A stretch of DNA of 52,706 nucleotides, taken from assembly GCA_024697645.1 (NCBI GenBank), contig JAILFH010000097.1, positions 1-52,706 on the forward strand, read 5' to 3'. Made by a program: the position numbers and the translations under genes. The stretch comes from Prevotella sp. Its GTDB lineage: Bacteria > Bacteroidota > Bacteroidia > Bacteroidales > Bacteroidaceae. The notes under the pieces are model-generated. The model did not search any database, was not told the origin of the DNA, and saw nothing but the letters and a program-made list of their open reading frames with translations. The first letter of the stretch is position 1, and each line of letters starts with the position of its first letter. Positions 1 to 6,461 of the stretch are shown here, piece by piece.

Positions 1-219
1 TACCGCATCAAGCTCGACGGCTTCGGCTCGTTCAAGGTGGGCCTCAAGACCAGGCCGGCAGAGACCGCCCGTGAGTTCACTGCAGCCAAGCATGTGGTCG
101 GTTCGCGCATCAACTTCCAGCCCGAGACTCACTGGACCAGTGCCAGCGGTGGCGTTCGCAACCGTGTCTTCCTCGATGGCATCACCTGCGAGGAGACGCC
201 TGAGAATGCAGTTGAGTAA
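1..219 (+). CDS. HU-like DNA-binding protein, C-terminal part
   Basis: The reading frame is open from base 1 and ends at TAA 217-219, so only the last 72 residues are present and the start lies outside the window. The visible part (LDGFGSFKVGLKTRP, then GSRINFQPE) matches the C-terminal half of the Bacteroidales HU/IHF-like family, whose members bend or coat DNA. Unlike E. coli HU it extends past the DNA-binding arm with a tail ending in ETPENAVE. The smalltalk micro-gene downstream supports the family call, since these two genes are commonly neighbours in Bacteroidales. Family call is recognition only; which HU subtype cannot be told from a fragment. Confidence 0.8.
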   Translation, partial: YRIKLDGFGSFKVGLKTRPAETAREFTAAKHVVGSRINFQPETHWTSASGGVRNRVFLDGITCEETPENAVE

Positions 220-221
220 AA

Positions 222-377
222 GAAGCCTACCCCCAACCCCTCCCTAAAGGGAAGGGGGTAGGGGCCCCACCCCCAGCCCTCCCCAGTAGGGAGGGGGTAG
301 CCAGGATGACTCAGCAGGAAATGCCAGAGGACAGGCTCCCTCCCTGAAGGGGAGGGCGGGGGGAGAGGCTCCTCTAG
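222..377. repeat. C/G-rich palindromic intergenic repeats
   Basis: Several copies of a motif like cctccctaaagggagggg lie here, each able to fold into a hairpin, together with 'acccccaacccctcc' strings. A further copy is at 536-575, after the 22-bp array, and a related stretch lies at 800-840. No gene is supported. Such C-run/G-run palindromes are common intergenic elements in Prevotella genomes. Confidence 0.6.
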
Positions 378-531
378 AGAGTAATGCTCTCTACCCTAGG
401 GAGCATTGCTCTCTACCTTGGAGAAGCATCCTTTCGACTATCGAAAGGCATCCTCTATAGGGGTATAAACACGTGCTTTATATAGGTACAGAAGCATGCT
501 CTGTAACCTAGAAAGACGTACTCTATATATG
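378..531. repeat. 7 x 22-bp degenerate tandem array
   Basis: Seven consecutive units of exactly 22 bp with no insertions or deletions: 378-399, 400-421, 422-443, 444-465, 466-487, 488-509 and 510-531. The shared core is approximately (g/a)agcatgctctcta. Units differ from each other at many positions, yet the period is kept exactly. The same unit, by pattern, forms an 11-copy array at 33650-33891. There are no spacers, so it is not a CRISPR. Function unknown. Confidence 0.75.
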
Positions 532-651
532 AAGCCTACCCCCAACCCCTCCCAAAAGGGAAGGGAGTTTGGAGAGGCGCAAAAAGAGTGGCAGTAAAAA
601 TTATTTACATTTCGAATACCACTTAAAACTTAAAACTTGAAACTTCTCACT

Positions 652-750
652 ATGAGTAAAAAAGAATTCTGGAAATACATTATACAGACGGTCATCGCGA
701 TTCTAACGGCAATCGGAACCACGCTCGGAGTCACGTCGTGCCTTGCGTAG
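652..750 (+). CDS. Smalltalk protein (32 aa)
   Basis: A 32-codon reading frame, ATG 652-654 to TAG 748-750. It starts MSKKEFWKYIIQTV and ends in TTLGVTSCLA. This is the pattern of the Bacteroidota 'smalltalk' family: a short basic N-terminus, one hydrophobic helix, and a conserved GTTLGVTSC end that resembles a minimal lipobox-like terminus. It probably sits in the membrane. Its function is not known. Family members are usually encoded between an HU-like gene and an N-acetylmuramoyl-L-alanine amidase. The HU-like gene is upstream here, but no amidase follows. The 430-bp gap from the HU-like gene is unusually repeat-filled. Confidence 0.85.
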   Translation: MSKKEFWKYIIQTVIAILTAIGTTLGVTSCLA

Positions 751-1160
751 TACGCGAATGGAAAGTGGAAAGGTGAAAATGGAAAATTACACCGCTACCA
801 CCCCCGCCTTCGGCTAACCCCTCCTCCCGGGAGGAGGGGAATGCGAGGCAGCGAATTCCAACTGCAGTAAGGCGCGATATAGAGCGCCAAAGTTGTCAAA
901 AGTTGTCAAAGTTGTCTTCGAAACTCAAATGGTCTTCTGAATCCCTTTCGGCTTCTTGCGCTCCATTGGTGCTCAGGCGAACAAGTTCGGAGTCCACCTT
1001 TCCCAACGGGGAGTGCACAAATCTCAAATTCTTGATAAAAGATTTCTCGCGAAGCGACTTTTGAAGGATTTCTGGGCGAAGCCCATCCTATGCGTACCTT
1101 CGGTTTAGACCGCTTTCCGCTTGGGGAATGCTCAATATTTGCCAAATTACTTGGCCCGAG
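751..1160. repeat. Gene-free stretch with a dispersed repeat (minus orientation)
   Basis: No credible gene. On the minus strand, about 950-1045 reads as a block with gatttgtgcactccccg followed by a GGAAAGG segment. It resembles blocks at 5853-5909, 52527-52575 and 52639-52706. A run at 879-910 repeats agttgtcaaa three times. An 87-codon minus-strand frame (906-1169) lies over the dispersed repeat and is treated as spurious. Confidence 0.5.
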
Positions 1161-1200
1161 AGAAAACAAAAACTCGCAAGGCGAGTGCGTCTTGCGAGTT
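1161..1200 (-). terminator. Rho-independent terminator of tRNA-Lys
   Basis: A perfect 10-bp stem (1171-1180 with 1191-1200, aactcgcaag/cttgcgagtt) with a 10-nt loop. On the minus strand it is followed by TTTGTTTTC. It begins four bases after the encoded CCA of the tRNA, so it ends that transcript. Confidence 0.85.
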
Positions 1201-1203
1201 TCT

Positions 1204-1279
1204 TGGTGATCCGCTTGGGGCTCGAACCCAAGACCCCAACATTAAAAGTGTTGTGCTCTACCAACTGAGCTAGCGGATC
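1204..1279 (-). tRNA. tRNA-Lys (anticodon UUU)
   Basis: Read on the minus strand, this folds as a full cloverleaf. The acceptor stem GATCCGC pairs with GCGGATC, the D-arm is GCTC/GAGC, the anticodon stem is CAACA/TGTTG around the loop CTTTTAA (anticodon TTT), and the T-arm is TTGGG-TTCGAGC-CCCAA. Discriminator A is followed by an encoded CCA (1204-1206). It decodes AAA/AAG lysine codons. It is monocistronic, with its own promoter and terminator. Confidence 0.96.
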
Positions 1280-1336
1280 TCCGCGTTTGCCTCCAGAAAA
1301 GTGATGCGGAAAACGTATTCCTTTCCAAAAGCGGTG

Positions 1337-1368
1337 CAAAGGTACTATCTTTTTTTGATTCTGCCAAA
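1337..1368 (-). promoter_or_regulatory. Bacteroidota promoter for tRNA-Lys
   Basis: On the minus strand the -33 box TTTG (1365-1368) is 20 bp from the -7 box TACCTTTG (1337-1344). This matches the Bacteroidota sigma-ABfr consensus. It is about 58 bp upstream of the mature tRNA 5' end. Confidence 0.8.
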
Positions 1369-1419
1369 TTTTTGAGCAAATTTTCTTTTGTTGGTCGTGT
1401 AATTGTCGCAATTTTTTCG

Positions 1420-1427
1420 TAACTTTG
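1420..1427 (+). promoter_or_regulatory. -7 box of metF promoter
   Basis: TAACTTTG fits the Bacteroidota -7 consensus TAnnTTTG, about 40 bp before the metF start. No good TTTG box is seen at the usual distance upstream, so only half the promoter is supported. Confidence 0.55.
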
Positions 1428-1467
1428 CACCTTGTAGTATTCTTTATTGCAAATCTAAGTAGTAAAA

Positions 1468-2415
1468 ATGGAGTTAAAAAGGAACATTGACAAAGAAAGG
1501 GCCTTCTCGTTTGAGGTGCTGCCTCCTTTGAAGGGAAGTGGGACGCAGTCCCTTTTTGCTACCATTGACAAACTGCGCGAGTACGATCCTCACTACATCA
1601 ACATCACGACCCACCACAGCGAGTATGTCTATCGTGAGACGGAGGGAGGACAGTATGAGCGGCAGCGCATCAGACGCCGCCCAGGTACGATTGCGATTGC
1701 GGCAGCCATCCAGAACCGCTACCAGATTCCCGTGGTGCCCCATGTGATTTGCAGTGGAACGACGGCCGAGGCGATTGAATATGAACTCATCGACCTGCAG
1801 TTTCTCGGGATAGAGAACGTGTTGCTGCTGCGTGGCGACAAGGCGAAAGACGACCGTGTGTTTACGCCGACGAAGGGAGGTCATGCTCATACCACCGACC
1901 TCATCGGGCAGGTGAACAGGTTCAATGAGGGATACTTCCTCGACGGTACGCCCATCAAGAACCCAGGCAGACGCTTCCACTATGGTGTGGCCTGCTATCC
2001 TGAGAAGCATGAGGAGGCTCCTAATCTGGAGATGGATTTGTCGTATCTGCGAATGAAGCAAGATCTGGGAGCCGAATATGCCGTTACGCAACTGTTCTAC
2101 GACAACGAGAAGTATTTCCGCTTCGTGGAGATGGCGCGTGCCAACGGTGTGACGATTCCAATCATTCCAGGCATTAAGCCATTCGCGAAACTCTCTCAAC
2201 TGACGATGGTGCCGAAGACCTTCCACTGCGACCTGCCTCAGGAGTTAGCGGCAGAGGTGCTGAAGTGTAAGACCGACGACGACGCGCGCGAACTTGGCGT
2301 GGAATGGGCAACGGAACAGTGTCGCCAACTCTATGCCTCAGGCGTGAACAGCCTGCACTTCTATACGGTATCGGCTGTTGATTCTGTGTGCGAAGTGGTG
2401 AGACGACTGCTGTAA
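1468..2415 (+). CDS. metF: Methylenetetrahydrofolate reductase
   Basis: 315 residues, the usual MetF length. The enzyme reduces 5,10-methylene-tetrahydrofolate to 5-methyl-tetrahydrofolate using FAD, supplying the methyl group for methionine synthesis in the cytoplasm. The opening FSFEVLPPLKGSG is the typical first strand of the MetF TIM barrel (FEFFPP type). YINITTHH, VPHVICSGTT, LLLRGDK and the later AVTQLFYD and IIPGIKP stretches follow in the expected order for FAD and folate binding. It has its own -7 box and is followed by an octamer repeat that starts inside its stop codon. It is 131 bp from holB, so it may be a separate transcript. Confidence 0.95.
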   Translation: MELKRNIDKERAFSFEVLPPLKGSGTQSLFATIDKLREYDPHYINITTHHSEYVYRETEGGQYERQRIRRRPGTIAIAAAIQNRYQIPVVPHVICSGTTAEAIEYELIDLQFLGIENVLLLRGDKAKDDRVFTPTKGGHAHTTDLIGQVNRFNEGYFLDGTPIKNPGRRFHYGVACYPEKHEEAPNLEMDLSYLRMKQDLGAEYAVTQLFYDNEKYFRFVEMARANGVTIPIIPGIKPFAKLSQLTMVPKTFHCDLPQELAAEVLKCKTDDDARELGVEWATEQCRQLYASGVNSLHFYTVSAVDSVCEVVRRLL

Positions 2416-2499
2416 CAAAGTAACAGAGTAACAAAGTAACAAAGTAACAGAGTAACAAGGTAACAAAGTAACAAAGTAACAAGGTAACAAAGTAACGGA
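2412..2499. repeat. 11 x 8-bp tandem repeat (gtaacaaa)
   Basis: Eleven unbroken 8-bp copies of gtaacaaa or close variants (gtaacaga, gtaacaag, gtaacgga). The first copy contains the metF stop codon TAA (2413-2415). The same octamer occurs four times at 24296-24327, again across a stop codon, and in a broken form at 5612-5640. The array fills most of the metF-holB gap. Confidence 0.9.
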
Positions 2500-2546
2500 G
2501 AGACTTGTTATAGAAACGAATTTAAGAACGAGATAGGAAAGAAGAA

Positions 2547-3692
2547 TTGAAGTTTGAAGATGTCATAGGTCAGAAGGGTGTGAAGAGCCGTCTGCGTCAG
2601 ATGCTCGATGAAGACCGTGTGCCGCATGCGATGTTGCTCTGCGGTGAGGCAGGAAGTGGCTTGCTTCCGCTGGGCGTGGCTATGGCGTGCGAACTGCTTC
2701 GCATAGGCCATCAGGAGGATTCGCTCTTTGGCGGAGGCGGTACTGATGCCAACACTGAGGCAATGCTCGACCGACTGGAACATCCCGACTTGCACTTCAC
2801 TTTCCCAACGGTGAAGGCGGCTGGCATGGGGTCGGAACATCAGCCCGTGAGCGACGACTATGCCCGCGAATGGCACGAGACACTGATGCAGAGTCCCTAT
2901 TTCACGACCGACCAATGGATGACGGCGATGGGGGCAGCGAATCAGCAAGCCATCATCACGGGTGCGGAGAGCGACGAACTCTCACGAAAACTGAGTCTGA
3001 AGTCGAGTCAGGGAGGCTATAAGGTGAGTCTCATCTGGTTGCCCGAGCGCATGAACCAGACCAGTGCGAACAAACTGCTGAAACTCCTGGAGGAACCGCC
3101 GCGCCAAACGGTGTTCATCCTCATTAGCGAGGCTCCCGAACAGTTGCTCGAGACGATTCGTAGTCGCACGCAGCGCATCAATGTGCCGCCAATCGCTACG
3201 GAGGACATCGAGGAGGCACTCGTGAGCCGACGAGGCTTGCTGGAGGAAGACGCCCATCGGGTGGCACGTGTCGCCAACGGCAGTTGGTTCAGGGCTCTGG
3301 CGGCGCTGGACGCTGACAACGAGAACCGACAGTTCCTCGATATGTTCATGATGCTGATGCGCCTCGCCTATACCCGAAAGATTAAGGAACTGAAGCAGTG
3401 GAGCGAGACGGTCGCTGGTTTCGGCAGGGAGAAGCAACGCAGGATGCTGGTCTACTTCATGGGGCAGGTGCGTGAGAATTTCATGTATAATTTCCATGAA
3501 CCCGAACTGAACTATTTCACGAAGGAAGAGGAAGACTTCGCACGGAATTTCGCCAAGTATATCAACGAGGAGAATGTAGTGGAGATTGAGGAACTTTTTG
3601 AGCGCGCCTATCGTGACATCGGTCAGAATGCAAGCGCGAAGATAGAGTTCTTCGACATCAGTCTGCAGATGATTCTGCTGTTGAGAAGATAG
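2547..3692 (+). CDS. holB: DNA polymerase III delta' subunit
   Basis: 381 residues from a TTG start at 2547; no in-frame ATG is better placed, and an AGGAAAG stretch lies just upstream. Delta' is part of the clamp loader that opens and loads the sliding clamp. The protein opens FEDVIGQKGVKSRL, the usual start of clamp-loader ATPase folds. The P-loop region is CGEAGSGLLPLG, without the Lys-Ser/Thr needed for ATP binding, as expected for a non-catalytic delta'. KLLKLLEEPP and the TIRSRTQRI segment (the SRC-like arginine finger, here SRT) are present. The zinc-binding cysteines of the E. coli protein are not. Next to ricT, the same pairing as holB-yaaT in Bacillus. Confidence 0.88.
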   Translation: MKFEDVIGQKGVKSRLRQMLDEDRVPHAMLLCGEAGSGLLPLGVAMACELLRIGHQEDSLFGGGGTDANTEAMLDRLEHPDLHFTFPTVKAAGMGSEHQPVSDDYAREWHETLMQSPYFTTDQWMTAMGAANQQAIITGAESDELSRKLSLKSSQGGYKVSLIWLPERMNQTSANKLLKLLEEPPRQTVFILISEAPEQLLETIRSRTQRINVPPIATEDIEEALVSRRGLLEEDAHRVARVANGSWFRALAALDADNENRQFLDMFMMLMRLAYTRKIKELKQWSETVAGFGREKQRRMLVYFMGQVRENFMYNFHEPELNYFTKEEEDFARNFAKYINEENVVEIEELFERAYRDIGQNASAKIEFFDISLQMILLLRR

Positions 3693-3733
3693 GACGGAAA
3701 CAACAGAAAACGAAATATATTAAACAGAACAAT

Positions 3734-4909
3734 ATGGATTTTAAAGATATGACATTTCAGTTGGCCCATGGTTGCGACAGAGGTCTGTGTGCGCGCGCTT
3801 GCGGCAGACAGGACCGACAACTGAACACCTACGACTGGCTGGCTGACGTGCCAGGAAATGCCGATACGACCGACCTTGTGGAAGTGCAGTTCAAGAACAC
3901 TCGCAAGGGCTATTACCACAATGTGAACAATCTGGACCTGAAGAAGGGCGACATTGTGGCGGTGGAGGCTAACCCTGGACATGATATCGGCGTGGTGACG
4001 CTGACGGGTCGTCTGGTGAAACTGCAACTGAAGAAGGTGAACATCAAGTCGCCCGACGACATTCGCAGGGTGTACAGAATCGCCCGCCCCGTGGATATGG
4101 AGAAGTATGAGGAGGCGAAGGCCCGCGAACACGCCACGATGATTGAGAGCCGACAGATTGCCAAGGGTCTCGGTCTGCAGATGAAGATTGGCGACGTGGA
4201 ATATCAGGGCGACGGCAATAAGGCTATTTTCTACTATATCGCCGACGAGCGTGTTGACTTCCGCCAGTTGATTAAGGACCTTGCGGCTGCATTCCACGTG
4301 CGTATCGAGATGAAGCAGATTGGTGCGCGTCAGGAGGCAGGACGCATTGGCGGAACGGGACCTTGCGGTCGCGAACTCTGCTGTGCTACGTGGATGAAGA
4401 ATTTCGTCAGCGTGAGCACGAATGCCGCCCGATTCCAGGACATCTCGCTCAATCCGCAGAAACTGGCGGGTATGTGTGCGAAGTTGAAGTGCTGTCTGAA
4501 CTACGAGGTGGACGGCTATATCGAGGCCTCGCGCAGTCTGCCCGGCAAGGATATCGTGCTGCAGACACAGGACGGCGATTTCTATTTCTTCAAGGCCGAC
4601 ATTCTGGCGGGACAGGTAACGTATTCCACAGATAAGAACATCGCTGCCAATCTGGAGACCATTTCGGCTCGTAGGGCACGTGAGATTGTGGAGATGAACC
4701 GCAAGGGCGAGAAGCCCATTACGCTTTCTGACGAGACGAAGGCAAAAGAGCAGCAGGGTCCTGTGGATCTGCTGGCAGGTGCCGACATCAGCCGTTTCGA
4801 CAAGTCGAAGCACCGCAAGGGTCGTTCAGGCCGTCAGGGCAATAAAGAAAACCGTCATCGTAATGGTGGACGCCGTAAGGAAGATGGGCAGAAGAAGCGT
4901 GACGCGTAG
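3734..4909 (+). CDS. ricT: RicT/YaaT-like PSP1-domain protein
   Basis: 391 residues. In Bacillus, RicT forms an iron-sulfur complex with RicA/RicF that works with RNase Y in mRNA processing; the role in Bacteroidota is not established. What shows: an N-terminal cysteine cluster (CDRGLCARACG, residues 14-24), a PSP1 domain around residues 50-160 (KKGDIVAVEA, HDIGVVTLTG), then TGPCGRELCC and CAKLKCCLNYE cysteine motifs around 215-255. The last 35 residues are a Lys/Arg-rich tail (KHRKGRSGRQGNKENRHR) likely to bind nucleic acid. It follows holB by 41 bp and overlaps the start of gldH. Confidence 0.85.
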   Translation: MDFKDMTFQLAHGCDRGLCARACGRQDRQLNTYDWLADVPGNADTTDLVEVQFKNTRKGYYHNVNNLDLKKGDIVAVEANPGHDIGVVTLTGRLVKLQLKKVNIKSPDDIRRVYRIARPVDMEKYEEAKAREHATMIESRQIAKGLGLQMKIGDVEYQGDGNKAIFYYIADERVDFRQLIKDLAAAFHVRIEMKQIGARQEAGRIGGTGPCGRELCCATWMKNFVSVSTNAARFQDISLNPQKLAGMCAKLKCCLNYEVDGYIEASRSLPGKDIVLQTQDGDFYFFKADILAGQVTYSTDKNIAANLETISARRAREIVEMNRKGEKPITLSDETKAKEQQGPVDLLAGADISRFDKSKHRKGRSGRQGNKENRHRNGGRRKEDGQKKRDA

Positions 4910-5381
4910 GCTGACGACGTTAGGTTGTCTGGTGGTCTGTCTACTTACTGCCTGTTGGGGCAATAAGGTGTACAATCAGTATCAGCAGATTCCGATAGCA
5001 GGATGGGAAAGGAATGATACTTTAACATTCTGCATTCCTCCTGTGGCTGAAGACGGGCTGTACAATATCGACCTTGGACTTCGTACGACGGGCAGTTATC
5101 CGTTTCAGGGACTGACGCTGATCGTGGAGCATCAGGTGATTGGCAAGCATCAGAGCGGGACGCTGATGAAGGTTCCAGTGGATACGGTGTCGTGTAAGTT
5201 GATTGACAGTCGAGGTCATGCGAAAGGGCATGGGGTGAACTACATGCAGTCAAACTTCCACGTGACGACGCTCTCGCTTCATGCTGGTGACTCCCTTCGC
5301 GTGAATGTGCGACACGATATGAAACGCGAAATCCTCCCGGGGATTAGCGACCTCGGGGTCGACTTCAGGTTGCTCAAGTAG
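4884..5381 (+). CDS. gldH: Gliding motility lipoprotein GldH
   Basis: About 165 residues. The start at 4884 (MGRRSVTRRL) places a lipobox LLTAC with its cysteine at residue 24. The open frame extends further upstream, but that part lies inside ricT and lacks signal features. GldH is an outer-membrane-associated lipoprotein needed for gliding and chitin use in Flavobacterium, and is part of the wider T9SS/gliding set. The mature part (YNQYQQIPIAGWERNDTL) has the family pattern. The start overlaps the 3' end of ricT by 26 bp, suggesting one transcript. Prevotella cells do not glide, so a cell-surface or secretion role is more likely here. That last point is inference. Confidence 0.8.
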   Translation: MGRRSVTRRLTTLGCLVVCLLTACWGNKVYNQYQQIPIAGWERNDTLTFCIPPVAEDGLYNIDLGLRTTGSYPFQGLTLIVEHQVIGKHQSGTLMKVPVDTVSCKLIDSRGHAKGHGVNYMQSNFHVTTLSLHAGDSLRVNVRHDMKREILPGISDLGVDFRLLK

Positions 5382-5397
5382 AGAGCCCTTCGGGCAG

Positions 5398-5495
5398 TTT
5401 CAAGATTCGAGTTTCAAGATTCGAGTTTCAAGATTCAAGTTTCGAGTTTCAAGTTTCGAGTTTCAAGTTTCGAGTTTCAAGTTTCGAGTTTCAAG
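5398..5495. repeat. 14 x 7-bp tandem repeat
   Basis: Fourteen unbroken heptamers, alternating tttcaag with attcgag or tttcgag, exactly 98 bp. The array starts 17 bp after the gldH stop, behind a small gccc-ttc-gggc hairpin (5385-5395). No coding role is seen. Confidence 0.88.
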
Positions 5496-5583
5496 ATTTT
5501 TGTCAAGAATTAGCGAATTAGAGATTTTTTCTGCTGCAGATGAATTATTGAGAATTTGAGATTTTAAGGGTTCAAAGAGGATG

Positions 5584-5793
5584 CGTTCCGCCGTTGGCGA
5601 CCGTTTCCAAAGTAACAAAGTAAAAAGATAACAAAGTAACATTCGGGATGAGTTCCGCCGTTGGCGGCCTTAAGAAAACAATTAAAAACATAAGAAAACA
5701 AAAGAAAACATTTGGCGCGTTGCGCCAGTTATAAGTAATCAAAAAAGCGGGCTGAAAGCCCAACAAGCACATAGCCCAGGGCATCGCCCTGGG
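5584..5793. repeat. Cluster of five triloop hairpins
   Basis: Five small palindromes, most with a perfect stem and a 3-nt loop: ccgcc-gtt-ggcg(a) near 5587, ccgcc-gtt-ggcgg near 5654, ggcgc-gtt-gcgcc at 5714-5726, gggct-gaa-agccc at 5749-5761 and cccagggc-atc-gccctggg at 5775-5793. Another copy of ccgcc-gtt-ggcgg occurs at 52625-52637. They look like REP/BIME-type elements. A broken copy of the gtaacaaa octamer array lies between the first two. Confidence 0.7.
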
Positions 5794-6180
5794 TATTTTG
5801 TTGAATGCATCCTGAGTCGCGCTGTAAGTGCAAAAGATTTATTTTTAAATAAAGAATTTGAGATTTAAGAGTCCCCGTTTTGAGAGCGATTTAAGTCAAA
5901 GGGGATGAATAGGACAACGGAAAAATACGGAAATAAAACGGAAAACACAGAAATTTTTCTAATTCCGAAATGAATACGAAATTAATCGAAAAATTCGAAA
6001 ACTATTTGCAAACTGAAAAATGTGGAAATTATTTTATTCCGAAAACAATACGAAAAAGAGCGAAAACACGAAAACAAACTAAACCACTAATCACACAAAC
6101 CTCAGGAGTCGATAAACGGCAAAAAAGTGAAAGGGACGAAAATTTTTGCGGTAATATAGAAGTTGGCACTAATATATAGA
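5794..6180. other. AT-rich gene-free stretch with one dispersed repeat
   Basis: 5853-5909 carries a copy of the dispersed block 'gatttaagagtccccg ... aagtcaaaggggat', also seen near both window ends. The rest (about 5910-6175) is A-rich with recurring cgaaaa/gaaaac strings. A 69-codon frame (5970-6179) has a low-complexity Lys/Thr composition and no recognisable start context, so it is not called as a gene. Confidence 0.45.
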
Positions 6181-6210
6181 AATGAGCAGTCAAATAAATT
6201 GCTGCTCATT
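6181..6210 (-). terminator. Probable terminator of the GLUG operon
   Basis: Perfect 9-bp stem aatgagcag/ctgctcatt (6181-6189 with 6202-6210) with a 12-nt loop. On the minus strand it is followed by TCTATATATT, a weak T-tract. It lies 68 bp past the stop of the last operon gene. Confidence 0.5.
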
Positions 6211-6278
6211 TGTTGTTCATGTGGTTTGGATTGAATAGAACCACTTGTATTAATCCTCGTACTGAGAGGCGGGGGAGT

Positions 6279-6461
6279 CTATTCCCAGTTGTCGTCCCAG
6301 ACGCTATTGGGTTTGGCGCGGCCTTCAGTGTCGCCACTGCTACCGCCACCATAATCGAAATCAGAGTTACTGGACACTCCCCCATCGATGCTGGTATTTA
6401 AGGGAGTTGCATAGTTAACTGTAAGGATGCGCACTCGAGGCTCCTGGTATGTCTTTTTCAT
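6279..6461 (-). CDS. Small acidic peptide (60 aa), translationally coupled
   Basis: 60 residues. It begins MKKTYQEPRVRIL and ends NSVWDDNWE, with a Gly/Ser/Asp-rich middle (DFDYGGGSSGD). There is no signal peptide or hydrophobic segment. The ATG (6461-6459) overlaps the stop codon of the upstream GLUG gene as ATGA, which argues that it is translated. It resembles, from recall only, a loose class of short Bacteroidales proteins that start MKKxYxxP and end in an acidic, Trp-containing tail. No function is known for them. It is the last gene of the operon, 70 bp before a hairpin. Confidence 0.62.
   Translation of the reverse strand: MKKTYQEPRVRILTVNYATPLNTSIDGGVSSNSDFDYGGGSSGDTEGRAKPNSVWDDNWE

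Noticed and set aside
378..531. CRISPR array
   Set aside because: Units are directly adjacent with no spacers and are degenerate. No cas genes are near either array.
906..1169. 87-codon minus-strand frame
   Set aside because: It lies over the dispersed repeat near 950-1045, is low in recognisable protein character, and has no start context. Similar translations arise from repeats in Prevotella.
1474..2226. 250-codon minus-strand frame opposite metF
   Set aside because: Antisense to metF, no family features.
2547..3692. Loss of the P-loop lysine in HolB as a defect
   Set aside because: Delta' subunits are often non-ATP-binding; the missing lysine fits the family and is not a broken gene.
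3623..4813. 396-codon minus-strand frame opposite ricT
   Set aside because: Fully antisense to a well-supported gene; open only because of codon bias in ricT. The His/Leu/Gln-rich product is typical of shadow frames.
5970..6179. 69-codon frame in AT-rich gap
   Set aside because: Lys/Thr-rich low complexity, derived from cgaaaa-type strings; no homology recognised.
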